Origin: Vibrio rhizosphaerae
GTDB lineage: Bacteria > Pseudomonadota > Gammaproteobacteria > Enterobacterales > Vibrionaceae
NCBI RefSeq assembly: GCF_024347095.1
Contig: NZ_AP024903.1
Location: 1,054,001 to 1,118,000 of the forward strand
Length of the DNA: 64,000 nt
Direction: 5' to 3'
In this document: positions 20,970 to 30,022 of the stretch, piece after piece
How the letters are laid out: every line of letters begins with the position of its first letter
How positions within the stretch are numbered: position 1 is the stretch's first letter
Notes under the pieces: model-generated
What the model saw: the letters and a program-made list of their open reading frames with translations, nothing else
Database searches by the model: none
What the model was told of the DNA's origin: nothing
Translations under genes and position numbers: made by a program

Positions 20970-22010
20970 TCACCGGCTTCTGGTTTGTTGTTGGAGCATT
21001 GACAAGGCGGTTGCCAGTTCTTCAGAGGCGGTAGTATGCAGTAATGGCAAGAAGATCACCCTTAATTCAGGCAGCATGACTAAATCCGCAAACAGTTGAT
21101 TAAATAGTGTTTGCTGACCGGTTTGTGCCAGACGAGTCAGGAACAATTCAGCCTGCTGTGGTTCGGTAAGTGCCGACCAACTGCGACCGGCAATGCCGAT
21201 TAATACCTCAGCATGACACAGGTGCGGTTGTGTCAGGAGATTGGCAATCGTTTCTTTCAATTGCTGACCCGGTGCACCGGATAATGCCCGGAGTAAAGCT
21301 GCGAGAAAGAACAAGTCAGGAGCTGTTTGCTGCATTTCCTGATGCACCATCGCCTGCAGTTTATCGGCTATTTTTTCGGTCAGAGGCGTGTGTTCCAAAG
21401 CGCCCAGTAGGGCATAGCAAGGCTCTGACGGGAGGTGATTGAGAGCTTTCAGTAGCGTCGGTGCATTTTGCTCTTGTCCCAGTCGTGCGCAAATGTCGGT
21501 GATGCCCTGTAATCCGATAGTTTGCCAGTTGTTCCAGCCGAGGTTTCCCTGAAAGTAGCACTGTGCATGTTCATAGTATTGGCTGGCCGGTAATTTGAGC
21601 ATGGCTCTGACCTGACTATGAAACACCGCCATTTTTTCTTCCGGTGGGGTAAAAGTATACGGGTTATTCGCCAGTTTTTGCTGTTGTTCTTCCGTCAGGT
21701 TCTGGTGAATCCGGGTGCCCATCGCTTCCAGCATAAAACGGATAAACTCGCTGATATCGGTCGGTTGCAGTCGTCCTCTTTCATCCAGTTCAAACTGTAA
21801 AAACCAAATCCAAGGCTGTTGAGTTTCATTCCAGTAAACAATAGCCAGTCGGGCCATGCGTTGCAGCGGATAAGGATAAGCTTGCTGGCCTTGCTCTATT
21901 TTGGCAAAGATTTCCGGTGTGATAGGTTGAATGCGGCGTCCGAGATCAACCACCTGATATTGGCAACCACTTTGCCTGAGGAGCTCGGTCAGGGTATATA
22001 TTGTGTTCAT
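20970..22010 (-). CDS. DUF3549 family protein
   Basis: This soluble protein of 346 residues begins MNTIYTLTELLRQSGCQYQV and includes GRRIQPITPEIFAKIEQGQQ and WIWFLQFELDERGRLQP, as in DUF3549. The C-terminal half is a run of short helical units resembling HEAT/ARM repeats (for example APTLLKALNHLPSEPCYALL). Its function is unknown. The ATG at 22010 has GGA a few bases upstream; in-frame ATGs at 22019 and 22064 would extend it. It pairs with DUF3301 downstream and is divergent from yqcC. Confidence 0.85.
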   Translation of the reverse strand: MNTIYTLTELLRQSGCQYQVVDLGRRIQPITPEIFAKIEQGQQAYPYPLQRMARLAIVYWNETQQPWIWFLQFELDERGRLQPTDISEFIRFMLEAMGTRIHQNLTEEQQQKLANNPYTFTPPEEKMAVFHSQVRAMLKLPASQYYEHAQCYFQGNLGWNNWQTIGLQGITDICARLGQEQNAPTLLKALNHLPSEPCYALLGALEHTPLTEKIADKLQAMVHQEMQQTAPDLFFLAALLRALSGAPGQQLKETIANLLTQPHLCHAEVLIGIAGRSWSALTEPQQAELFLTRLAQTGQQTLFNQLFADLVMLPELRVIFLPLLHTTASEELATALSMLQQQTRSR

Positions 22011-22147
22011 AGGTTCCATTCTTGCCCGGCTCATCGTGTCGCAGATGATTCCTGACAGAATCACCGAATCTTAGCCACCGGGATAAGTTTAGTTTTGTCT
22101 TCAATACATGGTACCCTATCTGCCGATTTCAAGCCGCGTTTTTCTTT

Positions 22148-22468
22148 ATGTCAAAATATTATCAGTTAAATCAATCGTTCAATGAACTTGAAGCATGTCT
22201 CAAAATGCGACAGCTATGGCAGGACACGCCACCATCAGCTCAGGCTTTATCGAGTCAGCAGCCCTTTGCTGTGGATACCTTATTACCGGAACAGTGGCTC
22301 CAGTGGGTTTTTATTCCGCAAATGCGCCAGCGGATTGCCACCGCCGCCTCGGTTCCGAGTGGGTTTGAAATGACACCATATTTTATTGAAGCGTGGCGGG
22401 ATAATCCGAATTATCAGCCGGTCATTCGTATCTTAATGAAGATTGAGGCGCACTGTCGTGATGCTTGA
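22148..22468 (+). CDS. yqcC: YqcC family protein (DUF446)
   Basis: The 106-residue product reads as YqcC: it contains LWQDTPPSAQALSSQQPFAV, EQWLQWVFIPQMRQRI and IRILMKIEAHCRDA. E. coli yqcC is next to truC and csrB. No biochemical role is established. The stop codon overlaps the truC start (ATGCTTGA at 22461-22468), so the two are translationally coupled. Confidence 0.93.
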   Translation: MSKYYQLNQSFNELEACLKMRQLWQDTPPSAQALSSQQPFAVDTLLPEQWLQWVFIPQMRQRIATAASVPSGFEMTPYFIEAWRDNPNYQPVIRILMKIEAHCRDA

Positions 22469-23183
22469 GATTATTTATCAGGATGAGTTTCTGATTGCAG
22501 TCAATAAACCGGCGGGCATGCTGGTGCACCGATCTTGGCTGGATAAACATGAAACCTGTTTTGTGATGCAGACACTACGGGATCAGATTGGCCAGCATGT
22601 TTTCCCTTTACATCGTTTGGATCGTCCGACATCGGGTGTGCTGGTGTTTGCCTTATCCAGTGAGGTCGCCGCTCAAGTGATGCCGTTGTTTGCCAGTCAT
22701 CAGATGGAAAAAACCTATCATGCCGTGGTGCGCGGATGGATTGAAGAAGCAGCGGTTCTGGATTATCCGCTTGTTGAAGAACTGGATAAAATCGCTGATA
22801 AGTTTGCCAAAACGGATAAACCGGCCCAACCGGCGGTGACTGCTTATCAGCCGCTGGCAAAGGTTGAAGTGCCGTATTCCACCGGTCGTTTCCCGACCAG
22901 TCGTTATGGGCTGATTGAAATGAAGCCTCAAACCGGGCGTAAACATCAGTTACGGCGACATATGCATCACTTGAGTCATCCGATTATCGGTGATACCACT
23001 CATGGCGATGGTAAGCATAACCGCCTGTTCCGGACGCACTATGATTGCCATCGGCTGTTACTGCATGCCTCGCGCCTCAGTTTTGTCCATCCCCTGACTG
23101 GTGCACCTGTGACGATTCAGGCGTCATTCGATCAAGCATGGCAACAATTATGCGAGGGTTTCGGTTGGTCTGACGTGATTTAG
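22461..23183 (+). CDS. truC: tRNA pseudouridine(65) synthase
   Basis: TruC makes pseudouridine at position 65 of some tRNAs. The 240-residue protein is an RsuA/RluA-type synthase with the catalytic aspartate in HRLDRPTSGV and KxHQLRRHMHHLSHPI near the end. The start MLEIIYQDEFLIAVNKPAGM at 22461 is the family start and overlaps the yqcC end; the upstream frame extension has no support. The final stretch RLSFVHPLTG is also typical. It forms an operon with yqcC. Confidence 0.95.
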   Translation: MLEIIYQDEFLIAVNKPAGMLVHRSWLDKHETCFVMQTLRDQIGQHVFPLHRLDRPTSGVLVFALSSEVAAQVMPLFASHQMEKTYHAVVRGWIEEAAVLDYPLVEELDKIADKFAKTDKPAQPAVTAYQPLAKVEVPYSTGRFPTSRYGLIEMKPQTGRKHQLRRHMHHLSHPIIGDTTHGDGKHNRLFRTHYDCHRLLLHASRLSFVHPLTGAPVTIQASFDQAWQQLCEGFGWSDVI

Positions 23184-23235
23184 CGATTGATTGCCTGCCG
23201 TTATAAACATGAAAGCATGAATATAACGAAGCCAT

Positions 23236-23262
23236 AAAAAAACGCCCTCAGGGCGTTTTTTT
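23236..23262. terminator. Bidirectional intrinsic terminator between truC and dxs
   Basis: AAAAACGCCCT and AGGGCGTTTTT form a perfect 11-bp stem with a single-base loop, with A- and T-runs on both sides. It serves truC on the plus strand and dxs on the minus strand. Confidence 0.92.
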
Positions 23263-23325
23263 ATGATTGCAGGTGTTGCCGTTAAAATGTATTGAGATTG
23301 TTATTTACAAAAGGGGACAACCATT

Positions 23326-25188
23326 TCATTGCATATAATCGCGAATCGACTGCGTAATTCCCGTTGCATCTAATCCGAGTTCGGCATGTAATTCACTTTG
23401 AGTGCCCTGATGAACAAAGTGGTCTGGTAATCCCAGATTTAATGTGGGTTTAAGCAGTTTCTCTTTCATCAGTAATTCAATCACACCGGCACCGGCACCA
23501 CCGGCAATGGCATTTTCTTCCAACGTGACGAGCACGTCATGGTGCTGGGCCAGATCGCGAATCAAGGCCTCATCCAGCGGTTTGACAAAGCGCATATCTG
23601 CGACTGTTGCATCCAGCATTTCAGCGGCGGTGAGCGCGTGCGGCAGTAAAGCCCCAAAATTGAGAATGGCCACTTTTTTACCTTGTCTCACAATGCGACC
23701 TTTGCCGATTTCCAGTGCGGTAAACTGGTGCTGAATTTCAGCGCCGGTACCGGTCCCTCTCGGGTAGCGCACAGCACTTGGCCCTGAATGTTGATGGCCG
23801 GTGTAAAGCATTTGCCGACATTCATTTTCATCACTTGGGGCCATAATCACCATATTGGGAATACAGCGCAGGAAGCTGAGATCAAATGCGCCCTGATGGG
23901 TTTGTCCATCAGCACCCACCAGACCGGCCCGGTCAATGGCAAACATCACCGGCAAATCCATAATGGCCACATCATGAATTAATTGATCGTAGCCGCGTTG
24001 CAGGAAGGTTGAATAAATAGCGACAATCGGATGATAGCCGCTAATTGCCATACCGGTAGCTAGTGTTACGGCATGTTGCTCTGCGATTGCAACGTCAAAG
24101 TATTGGTCCGGGTAAGCTTTGGAAAAGCCCACCATTCCGGAGCCTTCTCTCATGGCCGGGGTAATCGCCAGCAGTTTTGGATCAAGCGCTGCCATATCGC
24201 AAAGAAAGTCACCGAAGACTTTTGAATAAGTCGGGAGCGCACCGTTGTTTTTCGGCAATGACGTATCGTTTGGGTCAAACTTTGGTACTGCATGGTAGCC
24301 GATCGGATCTTTTTCGGCTTGCTCGTAACCTTTGCCTTTCTTGGTCATCACATGGAGAAATTGCGGGCCTTTGAGCTCTCGCATATTCTTCAATGTTTTT
24401 GCCAGTTCAACGACATCGTGTCCGTCAACCGGGCCGATATAGTTAAACCCGAGCTCTTCAAATAAGGTGCCCGGCACGACCATCCCTTTCAGGTGTTCTT
24501 CGGTTTTCTTCGCAAACTCTTTAATCGGCGGCAGGCCGGAAAGGACTTTTTTACCGCCTTCTCGGATCGAGGTATAGAAATGACCGGAGAGTAGTTGTGC
24601 CAGATGATTATTCAGAGCACCAACATTTTCTGAGATCGACATTTCATTATCATTGAGAATCACCAGCATATCAGGATGCAGATCACCGGCATGATTCATG
24701 GCCTCAAAAGCCATTCCTGCCGTAATGGCACCATCACCAATGACACTGACAACTTTTCTCGATTTACCTTCTTTACTGGCACAAATTGCCATCCCTAATG
24801 CAGCACTGATTGAGGTTGATGAGTGACCGACCGACAAGGTGTCATATTCACTCTCCTCACGCCACGGGAAGGGGTGAAGGCCATCTTTTTGGCGAATCGT
24901 CGGCATGGCCTCGCGTCTGCCGGTCAGGATTTTATGTGGGTAGGCCTGATGGCCCACATCCCAGATCAGGCGATCAAATGGTGTCTCATAGACATAGTGA
25001 AGCGCGACAGTCAGTTCAACGGTACCTAAGCCAGAGGCCAGATGTCCGCTGGACTGACTGACCGAATTGAGTAAGTAGGTTCTTAACTCGTCACACAATT
25101 TCGGCAGCACGTCTTTCGGCAGCGTTCTCAGCTCCTGAGGCGTATTTGCCAATGCCAGTGTCGGATATTTTGAAATATCAAGGGTCAT
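23326..25188 (-). CDS. dxs: 1-deoxy-D-xylulose-5-phosphate synthase
   Basis: Dxs condenses pyruvate and glyceraldehyde 3-phosphate to DXP with thiamine diphosphate, the entry step of the MEP isoprenoid pathway that also feeds thiamine and pyridoxal. The 620 residues match the family. Visible motifs are the thiamine diphosphate segment [18 protein letters not shown] with NDNEMSIS, the glyoxalase-like [18 protein letters not shown] region and [18 protein letters not shown]. It is the last gene of xseB-ispA-dxs, an order shared with E. coli, with a 21-bp gap to ispA. Confidence 0.97.
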   Translation of the reverse strand: MTLDISKYPTLALANTPQELRTLPKDVLPKLCDELRTYLLNSVSQSSGHLASGLGTVELTVALHYVYETPFDRLIWDVGHQAYPHKILTGRREAMPTIRQKDGLHPFPWREESEYDTLSVGHSSTSISAALGMAICASKEGKSRKVVSVIGDGAITAGMAFEAMNHAGDLHPDMLVILNDNEMSISENVGALNNHLAQLLSGHFYTSIREGGKKVLSGLPPIKEFAKKTEEHLKGMVVPGTLFEELGFNYIGPVDGHDVVELAKTLKNMRELKGPQFLHVMTKKGKGYEQAEKDPIGYHAVPKFDPNDTSLPKNNGALPTYSKVFGDFLCDMAALDPKLLAITPAMREGSGMVGFSKAYPDQYFDVAIAEQHAVTLATGMAISGYHPIVAIYSTFLQRGYDQLIHDVAIMDLPVMFAIDRAGLVGADGQTHQGAFDLSFLRCIPNMVIMAPSDENECRQMLYTGHQHSGPSAVRYPRGTGTGAEIQHQFTALEIGKGRIVRQGKKVAILNFGALLPHALTAAEMLDATVADMRFVKPLDEALIRDLAQHHDVLVTLEENAIAGGAGAGVIELLMKEKLLKPTLNLGLPDHFVHQGTQSELHAELGLDATGITQSIRDYMQ

Positions 25189-25209
25189 TATTTTATGCTT
25201 ATGATTTTG

Positions 25210-26094
25210 TTAACTTTTCCGCTCGACTACATAGCGAGCGAACTGTTCAAGTAAATCAGTATTATAAGGAATGGAGTCCAGAGCCTGAATTGCTTCATCC
25301 AATAAAGACTGTGTTTTTTGCTCCGCTCCGTCGAGTCCCAGTAATGAGGGATAAGTACTTTTGTGATGTTTGGAATCCGAACCTTGCGGTTTCCCGAGAG
25401 TTTCGGTATCGCTGATAATATCCAGAATGTCATCCTGAACTTGAAATGCAAGACCGATGGCATCGGCATAACGATCTAAATAGGGCAGAATCGCCTGACC
25501 TTTTTCACCGGCGGATAACGCACCGAGACGTACAGCACATCGAATCAGAGCGCCGGTTTTGTGGCGGTGAATCTCTTCTAATTCGCTCAACGTCACTTGA
25601 CGACGTTCGGCTTCGAGATCTAACGCTTGCCCCATGCACATCCCCATTGCCCCGGATGCATGTGCCAAAGCCTGTATCATCTTGACCCGGTAAGGTTCGG
25701 CATTCTCCGCCAGTGCTCCCTCAGCCAGAATGGTAAAAGCCAGTGTTTGCAAGGCATCGCCGGTCAGAATTGCAGTTGCTTCATTAAAACGGATGTGGCA
25801 GGTCGGTTGCCCGCGACGTAATGCATCATCGTCCATGGCCGGTAAATCGTCATGGATCAGGGAATAAGCATGGATACACTCAATTGCCGATGCCGGGGTA
25901 TCCAGTTCTTCCTGTTGGCATCCCAGCATCAGCCCGGTGATGTAAACCAGATAGGGGCGAATGCGCTTTCCGCCTAACAATAATCCATAGCGCATCGCTT
26001 CAATCAGCGATTGATGCTGATGCGGAAATTGCTCCAGCCAGCGATTTAACTGCTGGTTATTCCGAGCCTGATAAGTGCTTAGGGTGGTTATCAT
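25210..26094 (-). CDS. ispA: (2E,6E)-farnesyl diphosphate synthase
   Basis: IspA joins IPP to DMAPP and GPP to make farnesyl diphosphate for quinones and undecaprenyl phosphate. The 294-residue protein shows both aspartate-rich motifs: DDLPAMDDD (first motif with the DDxxxxD spacing) and QDDILDIISD (second motif). The typical LLGGKRIRPYLVY and GDALQTLAF segments are present. The length is normal. It lies 6 bp after xseB and 21 bp before dxs. Confidence 0.96.
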   Translation of the reverse strand: MITTLSTYQARNNQQLNRWLEQFPHQHQSLIEAMRYGLLLGGKRIRPYLVYITGLMLGCQQEELDTPASAIECIHAYSLIHDDLPAMDDDALRRGQPTCHIRFNEATAILTGDALQTLAFTILAEGALAENAEPYRVKMIQALAHASGAMGMCMGQALDLEAERRQVTLSELEEIHRHKTGALIRCAVRLGALSAGEKGQAILPYLDRYADAIGLAFQVQDDILDIISDTETLGKPQGSDSKHHKSTYPSLLGLDGAEQKTQSLLDEAIQALDSIPYNTDLLEQFARYVVERKS

Positions 26095-26100
26095 ATGAAC

Positions 26101-26355
26101 TTATACTTCGGATTGGTCATCGGATTCGACAAAATCACTCAGGGCTGCTTCATCACTGTCACTGAGCAGAATTTTGACGCGCTGTTCAGCATCGTTGAGC
26201 TTCGCTTGACCCGCCCGGGCCAGTGCAATACCCCGTTCAAATGTTTTCAGGGCGTCATCCAAGGGCAAATCACCATTTTCAAGTTGGTTGACTAGCGTAT
26301 CCAACTCTTCAATTGTGGCCTCATATGACATATTTTCAGGTTTTTTGCTCGCCAT
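26101..26355 (-). CDS. xseB: Exodeoxyribonuclease VII small subunit
   Basis: XseB binds the large subunit XseA to form exonuclease VII, which degrades single-stranded DNA into oligonucleotides. The 84-residue helical protein contains YEATIEELDTLVNQLENGDL and TFERGIALARAGQAKLNDAE, the family core. The acidic C-terminal tail is a little longer than in E. coli. It leads the xseB-ispA-dxs operon, with xseA elsewhere as usual. Confidence 0.95.
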   Translation of the reverse strand: MASKKPENMSYEATIEELDTLVNQLENGDLPLDDALKTFERGIALARAGQAKLNDAEQRVKILLSDSDEAALSDFVESDDQSEV

Positions 26356-26872
26356 AGAACTTCCAATCGGTGAGGAATGGGGGAAAGTTACCGCAGGGCG
26401 TGGAGATGGTCAAATAGAACCGGAAGAATTTACTCTCACAACACAATTTTGCTCTCGAATTCGAAAAAATCAATCGCCCAAACGGTCATTGTTGCGTTTT
26501 GAACGATGGAACATATAGCGTTTATGCCATCACAAATGTCCGTCACTGACATGATTTCGACAGATAAAGCGTTTACATTCAATCAACGCCGGTTGCTTTT
26601 GTGCCGTATTTACGCGGTCAGGCGATAAGTTTTGCCAGAGATCATAAATATCGGGCTTTGGTGAGGATTCAATGATGCATCTATGATTTTCTATTGGTTT
26701 TCGGTATAAACTTATACGCAGTTCCCCGAAGCGTGCGGATTGAGAGAACATCCGGTATTGATGGGACGTGACGGATTTCTGTTGTCACTGTATCTTAAGA
26801 CGACGGGGAAAATGAGTTGGGTAATATAAAGACTTTACTGCATTTTTTGGCGTGTAGAGTCCATAATTTAGT
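26356..26872. other. Divergent intergenic region between xseB and pomA
   Basis: About 520 bp without a convincing gene on either strand. A 73-codon frame at 26530-26751 on the minus strand lacks a ribosome site. The xseB operon promoter must lie in the left part, but I see no clear consensus. The right end leads into the sigma-28 promoter of pomA. Confidence 0.5.
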
Positions 26873-26898
26873 TAAAGATTTAATGCCGTTGCCGATAC
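26873..26898 (+). promoter_or_regulatory. Sigma-28 (FliA) flagellar promoter of pomAB
   Basis: TAAAGATT (26873-26880), a 10-bp spacer and GCCGATAC (26891-26898) match the FliA consensus TAAAGTTT-N11-GCCGATAA closely. The transcript would start about 40 bp before pomA. Late-class expression of stator genes from sigma-28 promoters is established in vibrios. Confidence 0.85.
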
Positions 26899-26946
26899 CT
26901 TGAGTCAGAGAACTCTCAAAATTGAATGGTGCATGAGGAGTGTTTC

Positions 26947-27711
26947 GTGGATTTAGCTACACTGATTGGTTTGATAGGTGGTTTAGCCTTTATCATAATG
27001 GCCATGGTTTTGGGTGGTGGTCTGATGATGTTCTTGGACATCACCTCGGTGTTAATCGTTGTCGGTGGTTCAACGTGCGTTGTCATGATGAAGTTTACTT
27101 TCGGGCAATTTTTTGGGGCAGGTAAAATCGCAGCAAAAGCCTTTATGTTTAAAGCGGATGAACCGGAAGATTTGATTGCCAGAATCGTCGAAATGGCAGA
27201 TGCAGCGCGGAAAGGCGGGTTTCTGGCCTTAGAAGAGATGGAAATCAGTAACAGCTTTATGCAGAAAGGGATTGACCTGTTGGTTGATGGTCATGATGCA
27301 GACGTCGTTCGTTCCGCCCTGCAAAAGGATATTTCACTGACAGAAGAGCGTCACGAGGCCGGAACCGCGGTCTTCAGAGCCTATGGTGATGTTGCACCTG
27401 CAATGGGAATGATCGGGACGCTGGTTGGTCTGGTGGCGATGCTGTCAAACATGGATGACCCGAAATCCATTGGTCCGGCGATGGCGGTGGCATTGTTGAC
27501 GACACTTTATGGTGCGGTCATGGCTAACATGATCTTTTTCCCGATTGCAGATAAGTTGGCTTTGCGCCGTGAGCAGGAGATGTTGAATCGTCGCCTGATT
27601 ATGGATGGTGTTCTGGCGATTCAGGATGGTCAAAACCCTCGCGTGATCGACGGTTATTTGAAAAACTACCTGAATGAAGGCAAGCGAGCGATGGATGTGG
27701 ACAACGAATAA
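26947..27711 (+). CDS. pomA: Sodium-driven flagellar stator protein PomA
   Basis: PomA forms the stator ring with PomB and couples ion flow to rotation of the polar flagellar motor. The 254-residue protein has four membrane segments and a cytoplasmic loop rich in charged residues (ADEPEDLIARIVEMADAARK). VAPAMGMIGTLVGLVAMLSN is the conserved third-helix motif. I place the start at the GTG at 26947 because V-D-L-A-T matches known PomA starts and GAGGAG is 8 bases upstream; an ATG at 26926 adds seven residues. The product is much closer to PomA than to E. coli MotA in length. It is co-transcribed with pomB. Confidence 0.94.
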   Translation: MDLATLIGLIGGLAFIIMAMVLGGGLMMFLDITSVLIVVGGSTCVVMMKFTFGQFFGAGKIAAKAFMFKADEPEDLIARIVEMADAARKGGFLALEEMEISNSFMQKGIDLLVDGHDADVVRSALQKDISLTEERHEAGTAVFRAYGDVAPAMGMIGTLVGLVAMLSNMDDPKSIGPAMAVALLTTLYGAVMANMIFFPIADKLALRREQEMLNRRLIMDGVLAIQDGQNPRVIDGYLKNYLNEGKRAMDVDNE

Positions 27712-27728
27712 GCGCGGGGAAGTCAACA

Positions 27729-28709
27729 ATGGATGAAGAGAATAAATGTAAATGTCCGCCCCCCGGCGCGCCGGCATGGCTGGCGACATTTTCTGATCTC
27801 ATGTCTCTGCTCATGTGTTTCTTCGTGTTGCTGCTCTCTTTCTCCGAAATGGATGTCCTGAAGTTTAAGCAGATTGCCGGCTCGATGAAATTTGCCTTCG
27901 GGGTTCAGAACCGACTGGAAGTGAAAGATATCCCGAAAGGGACCAGTGTCATCGCTCAGGAATTCAGACCCGGGCGGCCGGAACCGACCCCCATCGATGT
28001 TATCATGCAGCAAACGATTGATATTACACAGCAAACTCTTGAATTTCAGGAAGGTGATGCTGATCGTGCGGGTGGGACACAACGAGAAGAAGGCGATCTG
28101 ACCGGTGGTCAGTCTCCGGAAACATCGACTCAGGATAATCAGAATGATGATTCGGTTGACCAGCAACAGCAAGCGCAGTCCCCAAGTACAGAAGAGATGG
28201 AAATTGTCTCGGAAAATCTGCAAAAAGCATTAGCCACAGAAATTGAGCAGGGCGCTGTCGAGGTTGAAAACCTTGGTCAGGAAATTGTCATTCGGATTCG
28301 TGAAAAAGGTGCATTCCCCAAAGACTCGGCGTTTTTACAACCGAAGTTCCGCCCGTTGGTGCGGCAAATTGCGGAGTTGGTTAAAGATATTCCCGGTATT
28401 ATCAGGATTTCCGGTCATACGGATAATCAGCCGCTCGACTCTGAGTTGTATCGTTCAAACTGGGATTTATCAGCGCAGCGGGCTGTCTCGGTGGCTCAGG
28501 AAATGGAAAAAGTCCCCGGTTTTAATCATGAAAGAATGGAAGTCCGCGGGATGGCTGATACACAACCGGTCGCTTCGAATGATACTGCCAAAGGTCGGGC
28601 TCAAAACAGACGTGTGGATATCAGTATTTTGCAAGGTAAGCCGACTTATAGTGACGAAGTACCGTCGGTACAGCAACCATCCGCCGGCTCCGGTACAAAA
28701 CAGCCATAA
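27729..28709 (+). CDS. pomB: Sodium-driven flagellar stator protein PomB
   Basis: PomB has one N-terminal membrane helix with the ion-binding aspartate D23 in ATFSDLMSLLMCFFVLLLSF, then a plug and linker region, and a C-terminal OmpA-like peptidoglycan-binding domain (ISGHTDNQPLDSELYRSNWD and GRAQNRRVDI). The 326 residues fit the family. The linker at about residues 95-155 is rich in Gln, Asp and Thr and low in complexity. It starts 17 bp after pomA with GGGGA upstream. Sodium rather than proton use is inferred from likeness to Vibrio PomB. Confidence 0.94.
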   Translation: MDEENKCKCPPPGAPAWLATFSDLMSLLMCFFVLLLSFSEMDVLKFKQIAGSMKFAFGVQNRLEVKDIPKGTSVIAQEFRPGRPEPTPIDVIMQQTIDITQQTLEFQEGDADRAGGTQREEGDLTGGQSPETSTQDNQNDDSVDQQQQAQSPSTEEMEIVSENLQKALATEIEQGAVEVENLGQEIVIRIREKGAFPKDSAFLQPKFRPLVRQIAELVKDIPGIIRISGHTDNQPLDSELYRSNWDLSAQRAVSVAQEMEKVPGFNHERMEVRGMADTQPVASNDTAKGRAQNRRVDISILQGKPTYSDEVPSVQQPSAGSGTKQP

Positions 28710-28793
28710 TCGCGAGGATGAGTGTGGATTCCGATCAATGTTGCGAGATCAAATGCAGACAGTATCCAGCGTGTTAGAATCGTGACAGAAGTG

Positions 28794-28822
28794 AAAAGTA
28801 AGCCTTGGTGCTTACTTTTTTT
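28794..28822 (+). terminator. Intrinsic terminator of pomAB
   Basis: AAAAGTAAGC and GCTTACTTTT form a 10-bp stem with a six-base loop, followed by more T (seven in total after GCTTAC), 84 bp after the pomB stop. Confidence 0.88.
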
Positions 28823-28867
28823 ATCGAATTTTATCGAGATAAATCATTGATTAGACGGAGAGGAAAT

Positions 28868-29776
28868 ATGGTGAATCAAGTAACCATTGCAGCACAGGGA
28901 CCGGTATTTTCAGAAATTGCGCAGGGATACTGGCGGCTCGACGAATGGCAGATGACTCCGCAGGCGCGGTTGTCTTTCTTAAAGCAGCATCTTGAACTCG
29001 GGATTACCACGGTTGATCATGCGGATATTTATGGTCAGTACACATGTGAAAGTTTGTTTGGTGAAGCATTAGCGCTCGAACCTGCGATTCGTCAGCAGCT
29101 TCAGATTGTGACGAAGTGCGATATTCAGCTTTGTGGTGATGCGTTTCCACACCGACAAATCAATCATTACGATACGAGCAAAGCCCATATTCTCCAGTCC
29201 GTCGATAACTCACTGACGCGCCTCGGCATTGACGAAATCGATGTGTTGTTGATTCATCGTCTTGACGTATTAATGAATGCCGATGAGGTAGCGGAAGCGT
29301 TTGCTACATTGCATCAGGCGGGAAAGGTAAAACACTTCGGTGTGTCTAATTTTACCCCTGCACAATTCGATTTGTTACAGTCTCGTCTTGATAAACCACT
29401 GGTCACCAATCAAGTTGAAATTAATCCGCTTAATTTTGAAGTTGCCCATGACGGCACTTTAGATCAGATGCAAATGCTCAGAACCCGGCCGATGGCCTGG
29501 TCATGTCTGGGAGGCGGTGCAATTTTTAACGGTGAGAGTGAACAAGCCCGACGTGTCCGTCAGACGCTGACAGACATCGGCCAGGAAGTGGGGGCGCAAA
29601 GTATTGATCAGGTGATTTATGCCTGGGTCAGGCGTTTACCCGCATTACCGATACCGATCCTTGGCTCGGGTAAAATCGAGCGGGTCAGCGCTGCTGTCGC
29701 TGCGCTGGAAATCGAGTTGAGCCGTGAGCAATGGTATCGTATTTGGGTTGCATCCAAAGGTCATTCGGTCCCCTGA
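28868..29776 (+). CDS. Aldo/keto reductase, YdhF type
   Basis: This 302-residue oxidoreductase uses NADPH to reduce carbonyl groups. Motifs include TTVDHADIYGQYTCESLFGE (catalytic Asp and Tyr), the lysine in VTKCDIQ, the IDVLLIHRLD segment and KVKHFGVSNFTPAQFD. It resembles YdhF-like members of the AKR superfamily. The ATG at 28868 has GAGAGGAAAT directly upstream; a longer frame from 28805 overlaps the pomB terminator and is not used. The substrate is unknown. It stands as its own unit between pomAB and thiI. Confidence 0.92.
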   Translation: MVNQVTIAAQGPVFSEIAQGYWRLDEWQMTPQARLSFLKQHLELGITTVDHADIYGQYTCESLFGEALALEPAIRQQLQIVTKCDIQLCGDAFPHRQINHYDTSKAHILQSVDNSLTRLGIDEIDVLLIHRLDVLMNADEVAEAFATLHQAGKVKHFGVSNFTPAQFDLLQSRLDKPLVTNQVEINPLNFEVAHDGTLDQMQMLRTRPMAWSCLGGGAIFNGESEQARRVRQTLTDIGQEVGAQSIDQVIYAWVRRLPALPIPILGSGKIERVSAAVAALEIELSREQWYRIWVASKGHSVP

Positions 29777-29809
29777 ATCGACGCGATACCCGTCCGAACA
29801 TCCAATGAT

Positions 29810-29857
29810 GTCACTCAGAGACTAACAAGCGATGTCACGCTATCTGAGTGACCCTTT
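29810..29857 (+). terminator. Terminator-like hairpin after the aldo/keto reductase gene
   Basis: GTCACTCAGA (29810-29819) and TCTGAGTGAC (29843-29852) form a perfect 10-bp stem with a 23-base loop, followed by CCTTTTTC. Confidence 0.65.
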
Positions 29858-30022
29858 TTCATCAACACTCACCGAGAACCGCTGTCCGGCAGAATAGATG
29901 TTTTCCCTGTCACGGCTTCTCGTGTATAATTCTGCGCCTTTCATTGCTGTTTGTTGATGCTGTTAACAGCCAAACCGTGTAAACCAGACAGTGACGTATT
30001 AATCTGAGTTGCGAATGATCCT

